NCBI GenBank assembly: GCA_031841125.1
Contig: CM063107.1
Location: 22,214,499-22,278,498, forward strand
DNA length: 64,000 bases
Reading direction: 5' to 3'
From: Acanthococcus lagerstroemiae
Taxonomy: Eukaryota; Arthropoda; Insecta; Hemiptera; Eriococcidae
Numbering within the stretch: the first letter of the stretch is position 1; the number at the start of each line of letters is the position of its first letter. Both the position numbers and the translations under genes were made by a program. Positions 22,693 to 34,500 of this stretch are shown in pieces. Under the pieces are notes generated by a model. That model did not search any database. It was not told the DNA's origin and worked only from the letters and a program-made list of their open reading frames with translations.

Positions 22693-25600
22693 ATGTCTTC
22701 AAAACCAAATGAATCGTACTATGAAGTGTACAAGGAACTGAAGATGAATGGCGTCTGTAAAATATGCGCTTACAGATTTCTTTGTAACGCTGAATTTGCT
22801 TCCATGAACCGCGAGTATCTGATTTCTGTAAGTCAACTCCTTATGTAAGAATGAACTATGAATCATAGCCGTTCACATGATTCGACTTTTCTGTATTTTA
22901 TCTACATATTTTTCAGCAAGGATATGAAGAAGAACCCCCTACCGAAAAGTTGAAATTGAAGAAAAGTAATTTCTGCGTGATATGTCTTGGCTTGTTTGAT
23001 GATAAGACCATAGAAGAAGCTAAGAAACAAGTAATAATGAATGCATGAAAAAACGCGTTTCTATAGTCCAACGGCATTTGATGTCCAGGTTTCAAATCCT
23101 GCGCTTTTAAAATAAGAATTATTAAATAGTATACGGACTGTATATCAGTATCAGTTCCCTAACTCATACCTTTTCTAGTTACTATGCTGATACCGAGTAC
23201 GTTAGTGATGATGCCAAGGTATACTACTGAAACACCATCTTTTGACATTGTAGAGTTCTACTTAATCTCGCGACATCAGTTAAAAGAGAACAAACATTGA
23301 ATTCATTGAAATAACTGAATTTGTACTGAACTTTGAGAATATTACATCCTGATCGCCTAATGATAATTTAACTCCGCGTTTAGCTTTCAGTTCTTGATTT
23401 GATATCTGGCTTTTTAAACCCCATCCCTCATAATGAGTTTTTTCGGGAAAACACTGTTCCAACGAAATTATTCTGCTGGCAATTAATTTTCTTCTGGCAT
23501 ACACTTTATAGATAATAAAGACTGCGTCTAGTAAGAAAGAGTACTTAGTACACATTATGGAGAAGAAAAGGGGAAAGCAACTTGGCTGTAGGGAATCATT
23601 AATTAGTATTTCATAGCATTTTCACAATTATTTTTCCTTCAAATTATGTCTGGAAGTTCTTTTCAACTTATTCGTTGATCTTCTATTTAGTAACAGAAAA
23701 TGCGGATTTTCCTCTTTTATCACTACCTGTAACAAAGTTGCCACTTCACTTATTCTCCATATTATGTTGAATAACACTGATAACGATGAAATCCTAACTG
23801 GGCAGGGTAGTTGGAGTAATTTGCCATTGGAAATGTACTGCATGATAGAGCGCCACTGTGATGTTACTAATAACAAAAATATACTCACATGCCTCATAAC
23901 ATTGAGTAAGTGACCCATGAGACACCAATTCTTCAGATACTAGTATTATTTAAGCATACCTGGTTAGTCACTGTTGGAGGGAGACTGCAGAGCACGCTAT
24001 CTATCCGCCTTGATTGATATTGCAGTCTCAGGTCTTGCAGGGGGGAGGAACTTATTCACTGGCTTACCAATGCTGAGAATCAAGCCCATGGTGTTATAGT
24101 ATATAATTCTATTGTCTATGGTGTACAGATTGGCGGTAGACACTTTACTACTCTGCTGCAGAGCGCGAATTTACTATTTATACAAAATCTGTTTCCATCA
24201 GTTGGAAAAGTGATAGTAGGTTATCGTACTAGTCCATTATTGCAGTTAATTTGAGATGGACTAAAATAATGATTTGGATTGTGCCGTGATAAAAAGCAAG
24301 AGTTTGGAGGCTTAACTATTAATTACTGTTCCAAAAATTTGATCCAAACAAACTAGACGAGTTTTGATACTAATTTCCTGGAAACATGTTTGTTATCCTA
24401 CTCCTGAAATAATATATGTAATTAATTATAGGTTCTATACGAAGTAACGCAGTCTGGTTATGACTGTAAAACTTACATGCTAGCTCTGATTTTGCCAACT
24501 AGCTGTAAGCTACGGGAGCACTCGACATTCCTGTTCTTGAAATCGAAGTTCCCTGAACTGTACAAGGAATGCCCTTATTCTCCTCGGCTAGGATTGAAAG
24601 AAGCATGGCGATATAATACGTGTCCCTCTATTTCAAAGCTTATCAACAAGCAGTTGGATGCTAAGTCGGAAATGTCTGTCCAGATTGAATTTACGCATTC
24701 CGAGGACTGGAAAGACTGTCGTATTCTGTAAGAACTCACTCATCAATAATGACTCGTGTGTCCATATTGTAGTGAAATCTTATTTCTTATTTCGGTGTCA
24801 GGACTGCGGCTGTTCGTGAACAGGCCAAAGGAAAACCGGGAGTAAGTTGTTGTATGAAGTTATTGGGCGATGCTGAATTTGTTCAGGTTTTCCCATTCCC
24901 TATGACTGTGCCAACCGGTTGCGTTGAAATCAAGTCGGTTACCATCAAACGAGACTCTATTTTCTTTGCAGGTGAGCTTTTCAGTTTATCAGAATCTAGT
25001 ATTACTGTTTTTTTCACATTCGGTTCCGATATTGAAGTCATGTAAATTGGAATCGTGATGCTCCCTGGAAGGTGAAATTCTGATCCTGCCTCTTCAAAAT
25101 ACTATCATGAACACTGTTGGATTGTGAGAAAAAGACAGTTGTCTACTATTCCTTCTCCCCTTCTATCTTTACATCATTTATGACAGATTTCATCCAGTTT
25201 TCCCCTAAAGTCCAGTCATCTTGACTCGATAAAAGATCCAGCTGCAGTCTTTTCAACTTATCCAGAAGATTTCCCGTCCGAAATGTGATAAAATAGTAGA
25301 AAACTTTCCTGGAGTACAAAAATTAAAGACTGAATGACCGTTACAACTATCAAAATTCAAAACAGCAATAGTCACCTCTAAAATGTCTTATTATTTATTC
25401 TGTTTCACGTTAATACTTTAGGAAGATACAATAAATATTCCCGAGAACTGTCTCAAACTCCTTGGATACTAGCAGACGGAGAACGAAAAATGGATCTCTC
25501 AGTTGAAGAAATTATTTCGGATAAACTCAAGGAATTGATGCAAGCTTCTGGTGCGTAATAAATTGCAAGTTCGAGTGGAATATTACTGACTCAGCCAAGG

Positions 25601-28189
25601 AGAAAGTAAAGTTCATTCTTATCTTGCAGACTCGCGGTTCTCTTCTTCGGGTAGAGAAGACGTCGACGTACGGACGTTAGGAAACGGTCGTCCATTCGCA
25701 GTTGAGTTAGTGCATCCTCGTGTTTCTAGAATTCTCGATACTGATATTAGAAAAGTTGAAAAAGAAATCAACAAAATTGGTCCGAAGTTGGTTTTCGTAC
25801 GAGATTTGCAAATTGTTTCCAAGTTAGTTCTTTATTTATCTTATCAAATTAGAGATGTCAGCAGCATGGACGTTTCTAGAATACCATTGATTCGATTACT
25901 GTACATGGTTGGCGTTTCCACTTACAGGGTTGAAATGTCCAATTTGAAGAAAGGGGAAGAACATAAAACTAAAGACTATTGCTGTGTTTGTGTGGTGAAA
26001 AAGAAGCACAGTGTCGACTATTTACGATCTAAGATGCCGCCTATGCCTCTGGTTATTCAACAGAAAACACCGATCCGGGTGTTGCACAGAAGGACAGCGG
26101 CAGTGAGACCGAAAACAATACACGAACTCACTATCGACCCTGTTGATTGTGAGCCTCCTGAAGGTAAATATACAATTTCTGTACCTTGTCAAATTTGGAC
26201 TTGTTGATCGAGGAGCAGTCGAGAATTTTCAGTTACTGACTTGAAAATTATTAGGTACAGTTCTAATCTTCCGTGAGTTGAAAAATTAAATATGAGCAGT
26301 GAGTCTGCTCAAGGTTGGAGGTGAGCCGTGAGTTGAAGATGAGTGATGATTCGACAATGTTTTTCAATCCTTTTATATGAACTCGAAGAATGGGTTGGAA
26401 TTTTGAAGTGAATAGCTACGAGTTAATTAGTTGACGATTCTTTTCATTGAAAAAAGTTAGTTACTGGTTCATTAAGTTGCAAAATGTGTGAATTAGAAAT
26501 CAGTTTATTACTAATTTCAACTCATAAATGAACGCTGTTAAGCAAAACAGAACCAAGCGACTATTTGTTGACCCAGTGAGTTATTAGTGTCGTTGGAAAG
26601 AGCGTAAAAAGTAGACATTTTTCAAAATTGGGCCCCGATACAAAAACGTGTACCCACGTTGAAAAAAGCTTATCAGTAAACGCTATGTCGTATAGTTTCT
26701 ATATGGTTCTTGAACTTCGAATTACGTGCTCTCAAAAAACAGATTTTGTCGCTTGGTTTTGTTTTCCTTAACAGCGTCCGAATGCAATAGTTCCTGCTCA
26801 GTTTAGAAAATGAACTAAACTCATTAATTTTTCAGTTAGTCGATGAACTGTGCCAAACTCTGTTCTATTCATATAAAAAGTTGCCCTTGTCCTAAGAAAA
26901 TGCCGACTGAGTTGTCTGTTTGAGAAACCCGATAGAGTACAGTGGCAAATGTGTTATCTCAACATCCATCAATAGAACTAGACAAAAGTGACACTTACCT
27001 ATCTATATCCCATCAGCTAGACAGTCATAGGCTGTCAGACAGACAGATTGATCGGTGTATCAGCAGATATGCTCTAGAGACAGCCAAGTATATCAATAAA
27101 TATAAAGAAAATTAATATGCATGATCTAGTGTTCATGTGGGGGTTTGTTCGTGAATCGTTTTAGTAATTATAAGGCAAGTCGGCCTTCTTCTTCGCAATA
27201 CTCGATGCGCAACCAGTTACCCAGTTACCCGCGGAAAAGTTATCCATTTGTTACCCTCGAGTTACCCTCAGATTACCCTTGTTCCCCTTTAATTACTCGG
27301 GTAACTGGCGGGATACTACGCAATCAGTTACCCTTTAGTTACCCACGGCGGAAAAGTTACCCATTTTTACCATCAGTTACCCTCAGATTACTCTTGTTCC
27401 CCTTTAGTTTTCCGGGTAACTGGTGGGATATTGCGCATCGGGTAGTCTGGGATAAAATTCTTGGACATGAGATAAAACAGACCAGTCAACAGCCAGAAAA
27501 ACAGGCAAACCAACAGATAAATGGATGGATAGTTGAATGAAAAGCCAGGCGACAAAAGCGATACGAGTTCCCATAAGGAAATTGCGCTGCTGAAGGTATG
27601 GGACCAAGCTCCGTAGCGAATGCTAATAATTAGCAAATTGATCGTTTTGGATGGACTCCAGTATCTTCTGTTGGCGCAGTCGGTAGGAAATTTGTCTCCA
27701 CTGGATTGTATCATGTATCTATTTATACGTATTTTTTCTAATGAAAATTTAAATTCATCCCAGTATTACATAAATTCACCGTTTATATTTTTTCTTTTGG
27801 CCTATACAGGCTGCACCGTATTCAAATTGAATTTAATGACGGAGGCTGGTACCTATATCAAAGAATTCGTGCACGGTGATTTCGGACGTACCCAACCCAA
27901 CATGTCAGTACTGCTTAATAATGTTCCTGTGGATGTTGTAGCATTAGACGTCACGGTTGGTTTTTGTTAATGATTTACTTCTGTTTACTCGCTTTTGTTT
28001 GTGGGCTTCTTGGAAACTTGCCTGTGATATATTGAATACGTCTCTTTTCGGCTTGGTGCATTACTTGAATTTTAATTCAATGTATTATCAAACACATGTA
28101 CGTCGACTTATTTAGGTAATTCTGTCATTTTTTAGAACGTGGCTGTGAATTGGCCGCCGGCAATAGATTACGGTTCGACTACCAAATGA
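22693..28189 (+). CDS. PUS10: tRNA pseudouridine synthase Pus10, complete 9-exon gene
   Basis: Exons: 22693-22827, 22917-23030, 24432-24727, 24802-24971, 25422-25550, 25630-25822, 25928-26163, 27810-27955, 28136-28189. Phase agrees at all eight junctions: 1473 bases, 490 residues (human 529). Two zinc-like CxxC pairs (C22/C25 in CKIC, C65/C68 in CVIC) mark the N-terminal THUMP-containing half. The catalytic half holds FAGRYNKYSR, TPWILADGERK, and SSSGREDVDVRTLGNGRPF with the presumed catalytic Asp at 292, then QQKTPIRVLHRR and AGTYIKEFVHGDFGRTQPN. Known role: pseudouridylation at positions 54/55 of tRNA, plus a reported role in miRNA processing in mammals. Intron 6 is 105 bases, a multiple of three, and has no in-frame stop. 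Intron 7 carries a GTTACCC duplication. Confidence 0.95.
27207..27440. repeat. GTTACCC-rich tandem duplication in PUS10 intron 7
   Basis: Two tandem units of about 111 bases (starting near 27208 and 27319) each contain several GTTACCC words, a GCGGAAAAGTTA-like block, CCTCAGATTAC, TGTTCCCCTTTA and, near the end, the inverted word GGGTAACTGG. Within each unit the direct words can pair with the inverted one. A partial third start (TGCGCATCGGG) follows. Confidence 0.8.
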
Positions 28190-28386
28190 TTGTTGCATCG
28201 TAATTATGAAATTGTTGGTAAAATTCTGATGGAAATGTGATTTTCGGAAAGTTGCCTGTAATTCTTATTCGTCCAACATAGATATTCCTGTTGAGGTTTA
28301 AATAGTATGTGTTTTAACACATAATCATTGGAATGAAGAATTAAATCGAAGGAATCAACTGGCAAACGCTGGAATGAAACTGAAGA

Positions 28387-28392
28387 AATAAA
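28387..28392 (+). promoter_or_regulatory. poly(A) signal candidate, PUS10
   Basis: AATAAA 198 bases after the PUS10 stop codon. Another AATAAA lies at 28489. Confidence 0.55.
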
Positions 28393-28401
28393 ATTAACAT
28401 T

Positions 28402-28407
28402 TTTATT
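28402..28407 (-). promoter_or_regulatory. poly(A) signal candidate, NRF-6-like gene
   Basis: AATAAA on the minus strand, 186 bases past the stop of the NRF-6-like gene and ten bases from the PUS10 signal on the other strand. If both are used, the two mature 3' ends overlap slightly. Confidence 0.55.
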
Positions 28408-28592
28408 TTACAAAATTTATGTACAACCATAAATAATAGTTTAATTTACACGAGGTAACTTCAGTTATCACTTCGGATATTTTTATACAATAAAGATTTG
28501 TTTTTTAAATACCTAATCACATTTTCACTTGTCAGGCGAACCAAATTAACCTAGTTGTCGTTGACATTCTCGTCGATGCTGTTATCCACCCG

Positions 28593-31500
28593 TTACTGAA
28601 TTTTGTCCGCAAGTTTGTCTAGAAAAAATACAAAAAAAAAATTAAATGATTTATCGAGACTTTGTATGTAAAGCCACGATTGTTGCGAACACGAAAATGG
28701 AACTTACGATTGTTATTCACAGCGTCTATGGTTTTATTCTTGCTGAATCGTATCCTTTTACTAATGTTTTGAAATGGTAAGTCGAATAATAAAGTTACGA
28801 CAGTCGATAGTACAAATATGATGGTGTATTCTTCGATGTTGAACTACGGAAAGAAAAGTACGATTTATTTTGTTCTTGTACAATAAGTAGATAATGTAAG
28901 AAACAGAGAGACAGAAAACACAACACGTGTGTGGCACACGCGGCTTGTTGCGTATCCAGACGAACGGTTAATCGTCTTCTTATTATTTCCAGCTTATTAA
29001 CTATAGACACATACGTGCAGAATACAATGGAATTATTTATGGTCGTAATTACCAGCACTTGCGTCGTGAAATAGGTTGGAGACTTGGCGGTACCGACATT
29101 GTAAAAGTAAACTGGGAATTGGATGAGGTAGACTGCGTACGCTATCCGCGTGAAAATTCTGAAGCCGGGCCATTTGAAGAATTCGCCGATCAGACCTGAA
29201 AGCGTTTGACAACCGTATGGATTGATTATTATATTAGTTTACGACTATAAGTACATATAATGATAATTTGAATAAATATTGGTTAGCTGAGCACGTGCTC
29301 GGAAACGTATTACCTAGATTTTATTCCAGCTCCTACGTCTTAAACGTTACCCTTAATATGCAGACTAGTTCTACCAGAATGCTAGGTTTGTTCGCAACCG
29401 CCTTTGTGAGAGGATAGTTTGAAGAATGACGAGGTCGGATGTGCATAAGCGTGAGCTAGCTACTCAGTCATTTAGCTGGTGTGAAACTTTGCAGGCCATG
29501 CTGATAAATTCAATTTTTCTAGGTTAGTGTATCTGCAAGTTCGCCCGCTCAGGAGTATGTGGTATACTATTTTGATGGTGGAGGAGGGAGCTATGGATTT
29601 TTTCAGTAGTTTCCGAAAATTAATGTTCTCTCATTCTATTTCTCATCACTAGGGAAGAACATTGAAAATAGCGTTCCTGTTATGTAATTAAGGAAAAAGA
29701 GTGAAATACTACAAAGCCGCATAAAAACACTGCTCACACTGCTGAAAATACTGAATACTTAATTTCAGTCATAAGTAAATTAGATACTTATTTTTGTGAT
29801 TTTCAGTTGTGTTGTTGAAAGTCAATTGGTAGGGATCAACTAGTTTTTAGTAGTTGCTTCAATAGTGAACTACTGGCTCATAGTTATAACTCTAGTAGTC
29901 AATAACTTATATATAGAACATTAGTTGTAGGTAACCCTTCAGTATTTCACTGCTGCTCACTATTAGCACAGAATCTGTTGAAAGTCTGTAATGAAGTAGG
30001 TACTAGTTTTTAGTAGTAAAACTTAAGAGTCAACTACAGAACATTAGCAGTATTCAAATAGTTCTAAACTGCCTATTAGTAGTAAACTACTGCTCGTTTG
30101 TTTGGAACTATTACTCGTTAGAAGCAACCTCTACTATCTACTAATTTGTAGTGAACTACCTACTATTCAATAATGCTGAGCTAACTAATGGTTCAGTACC
30201 TATATGCATATTGTACTGATGAGCTGTAGATCGTGAACTACGAGTATATAGGTAGAAAGGCATTACAGACTGGAATTACTGTTTACTAGTTATGCATGAG
30301 TGAGTTTCAGAGCTTCTCGGTTCCAAATTTCGCTTTTAATTTCAACCAGCCATGAGCTACTTGTTCATTGCAAGATAAATTTTGCACAACATAAAACAGA
30401 GAACAGAGATCAAAAAGGTCAAACGATCGCCAAAATAAAAATTGCTGCCCGGTAGTTCATACAGTCAGTAGGTAATATACTCTACACCTATTAGCAACTA
30501 CTGCTTAGTTTATACAGCAGTAACTGCCAGAAATTACAGAACAGTAGTTTCTAGAATTTACTTCTGAAAGTTATCATTCAGTAGTTTTTAGTAGTAACTT
30601 TGATAAGCAGCAGCATCAGTAATTACTTCTAGAAACTAGGGACAAAGTACTCAATGAGCTAAAGGCGAGGGCCCCCACACAAAAGTCGTATTTCACCATT
30701 TCCTCCCAAGTTGCGCCCATTTTTTTGAACACTTACTTAGAAAGTACTGCATCATATATAAACTGCGACCAGTAACGAAAAATGACTTAAATAATTTCTT
30801 ATGATTAACCAAATCTCAGCCCTTTCAAAAGTCAGGGAAAGCAAATATACCTATCTGCTTGTGATACAGTTCTGGGTTAGTCCCTAGAAGGATCACTCAA
30901 TGTGAGGTAGCCCACTGAAATGTATGCTTGGGTATTCATCCTTTCATTCCAAGTTTCACTATAACTCATCAGTTTTTCCGTGATGTCAAATATATATTAT
31001 ATCTGTCATAGTTAAATAGCATTTTAAGTACCTGTATAACCGTGAACGTTGATTAAAATGCCCCAAATTAAGGCGCTACACCACAGTATGGGAGAAAATG
31101 CCATGTACATGGCAGCCTCTTGAGGACTATATTTGTAATTTCTGTTGGACATCCAATACATGCCGAACATGGCGAGGAAGCCGCACGTTGAAAAGAAGAA
31201 TGTACCGATATTGACTTGAGCCTAGGCACACACCGTGTATTAGATTTAATTACTAATATTAAATACCCAAGTAATTAGTTATATCTAATACCGGCCAATT
31301 AATACAATTATTCAAGGTACTTCATAATTTTTCTATACCTACACCATCAAATATGAACAGGTATATCTTAATTCTATCTAAATGAGTACCTATACTTAAA
31401 TAAATAGTTATATGAACACGTAGGATGCTTACTTTACTTAATTTTAAAGGAACTGCAGAGTGATAATGTAAGTAATAACCTAAAAGTATTCCCATTATAT

Positions 31501-34500
31501 AAACGGTGGCTCTATGGGTTGGTAATATGTACGACAAAGTAGCGGTATTAAATAACTGTGACACCCTGTAACAGACGTAAGATTCGAGCTTAATTATCGC
31601 AGCATGAGTTTGGAGTAGTTCAGTTCGATATTCACACACGAGCATATGTATCCTGATACCAGTATATCTCGTTAACGTCGGTTAAAATCATCGAGACTTA
31701 ATTACGAAGCTCATTTGACGGTTTCGTCATCCGGAGTTACATCGCTGATTGTGACCGCGAGTGTGGCCAGTGCCGTGTCGAAATGAAATGAGTAAAATTT
31801 TCAAATCGAAACGCGGTATTAAAATTGGCCAGCTTGTAAGCTACATCATCGTACCAAAAAAGAATTTTTCTAAGATATATTAATTTTTAGGTACTACTGC
31901 ACTAGGTACGTTGATACTTACGAAACACCATAATAAATGATCGGGCTGAGATTGTGTTGAAAGGTAACGTAGTATCTCAGATACGTAGACACTGTCGCTA
32001 AGGCGGCGCACAGCAGTACACCCAAAGGTGGGAAGCGCCAGAGTAGATATATTAGTACGGGTGAACTAACATATAGTTGCATGTCAATGCCCAATTGATG
32101 CGTATGCGTCAGACACTGAAATGACAAAGCAAAACATAAATTTGTTTCGAAATTCGGTGGAATTTTCCGGTCCCTAGTGCTAAAATATTCGAATATGTCT
32201 TCCTTTTGGACACAAGTACATAGAATGGTAGTGACGGATCGGAACTAAAAAGGCTGACAGTTAGGCAAACACAAGGCATGAGTTGTATAAAGGTTGCGTG
32301 CCCAGTGCCTTAAGTCACGCTGCTGCAACTGGTAGCTACAATGTCTGAATGTCCGCTTGTTTTATATGGTTGTATTCATAAATCAAAACCATTTAAGATC
32401 ACATTGACTTTTATGGGGTGTGTTTGAAATGCCATTTTGAAAACAGTTGTTGGGTATCTGAATGCTCTGGGTAATGATGCTAAAGTCTTCTCTTGCCGTT
32501 AAGCGCAACTAGTTTAACCATGATACCGCGTCAGCGGCACCTTCATCAGACCACCCCATATAATGCCCTCTTAGGCGGACCCAATAACGAACGTTATCCC
32601 CGCATGTTTTGGGCAGTTGGAAAATAGTTATGAAGGCAAAATTGGAGGGATTTGGGCAAGCAATCTGTAAGTCAAGAGAATGCCACAGTACTTCAGTCAA
32701 TTCATTCAGGGCAGCGAGGGTTTTCACCGGGTAGATCAGTTCGAAATAAAAAATTAAAAAAAGTCGTGAATACACGTATTAATTGTACGTTATCGGTATC
32801 GTTCCACAATGACCTTACCATTTCTTCGAATCCGTAATAATTGTGAACGTACAGTAAATTCCTCCACCAGTACTTCTGACACAGCTCTGCATGTTTTGAA
32901 ACCACTACATTCCAGAACGGGCCCGCGTTCAGTAGGGGCAAAATGAAGGTACAAAATAAAATAATGGCGATTAAATTCGGCGTCAGTCTGAAACATTATA
33001 AGAGTAAATATTTATATTCGCTTTAGCATTTAACCAAGAAACTACAGGAAATTCTAGTTACTGACCGAACTGTCGAGAGTAGAGGTTAAAGGCAGTTGGT
33101 GACCAGATTTCGATTGCCACAGTAATGCTTTCCTTTAGGCTCATGTAAAAAGCGGAATCTCGCGGAAAGACAGCGATATTAGCTAATCTACCGTGTGGAA
33201 GCTACACTGCCACCCCTTCTGCTAATTTCTAAGAGGTTCGACCTCATTTCCTTTCTTTTGGTAATAGAGCCTTATCGTGGTCTCCTGCTGTCTTGCGATT
33301 GTCGAAGATAACAAGTTGTTCATACATTTCAACGTGTCTATAATCCTCTGTACTCCATTTTACAAATCTCAAAAATTAACCCCTACACAAAAAATATTTT
33401 AACGAAATGGTTCTTGACCAGATTCTTCGTGAAAATAGTTACTCGTATTTTTATTTTATTTTATTTTTATTTTTTTAACCTATCACAGAGATGCCATGAA
33501 TGTGAAGCTCAAAGTAACCTTTCAGAAATACAAGCGCAGTAAGAAGAATTCTGGTTTTGCGAGTTTTTTCCTCATTTCATGGGGTTTGGAAAACCAAACA
33601 GGATCTAAAATTATACGCACGTAATTAATTCCCTATCCCCTAAGCTTCTCATCGCTGGAAATTTTGCCCCCCCCCCTGTCTCCTCCCAATCAATCAAATG
33701 AAATTATTGTTTCTTGTGAGAATCTTTAAAATGGAAACTTGTAATGGTGCATCCCGTTGAAGATTTTCCCACTAAAAACATGAAAATCTAGTTGCACTGC
33801 GTACACGTATTAGAGTGGAAATGCCACTACGACCTTTTGTCTTTTCAAAGAAAACGCACGCGCATGGAATGCGAATGTCAGTGGCGCTACGCCGACGACG
33901 TATCTTTACTACCACTCTTGCATCTAACCCCGTTTTGTATACAGAGCTCATCAATGTAGTAGTGGAAGTGGTTTTCCGAATGCGTTCCACTTGGATACGC
34001 ACATCAAAATCTTCAACGGGATGTTATCGAGCTTAAGCACAAATAATGACCCCCGGGTGTATCGGATGTTTATACTCAAGGTTTTCTGAATCGCAATTTA
34101 ATATAGTTTTGACTCAATATTGAAAACTGAGACATCCAGGGTAGGTTAGACTTTTGAAATTCCATCACATACAAAGAGTTGGTACAGCAAATAGGGTTGC
34201 CAATATAATTTACTGTTTTCCTATTAGTCTGGCTTTATTTTAAAAATAACAGTGTCATAGTAATAAGGAAGAGGCACTAAAATCCAGGTAAAATACAACA
34301 CACAAATAATACTTGAGGAATAAACTTTGATATTGTGCGGTCATTGACCTTATTTTCGATATCAGTTTGACACTCTAAAAGTTGAAAGAAACCAGGATGC
34401 GTATCAGCAAGGTTATTAGAGAAAGCTGGATCATTATCTTCTACGACAGTATATTCTCTAACTTTGGAGAACATTTTCTGCACTCTTAGTTTTCTTAAAC

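Noticed and set aside
24842..24860. A PUS10 donor site at GGA|GTAAGTTG
   Set aside because: The frame reads through this point into sequence that matches the Pus10 family (CMKLLGDAEFVQVFPFP), so the GTAAGT is coding.
31322..31645. 107-codon minus-strand frame as one continuous exon
   Set aside because: Only 31565-31433 is exonic; the start (a TTACAG acceptor) and the end (AAA|GTAAGC) are splice sites that keep phase with neighbouring NRF-6-like exons.
33772..34036. Open frames on both strands in the 274-bp inverted-repeat element
   Set aside because: They are by-products of the near-palindromic sequence and have no recognisable motif.
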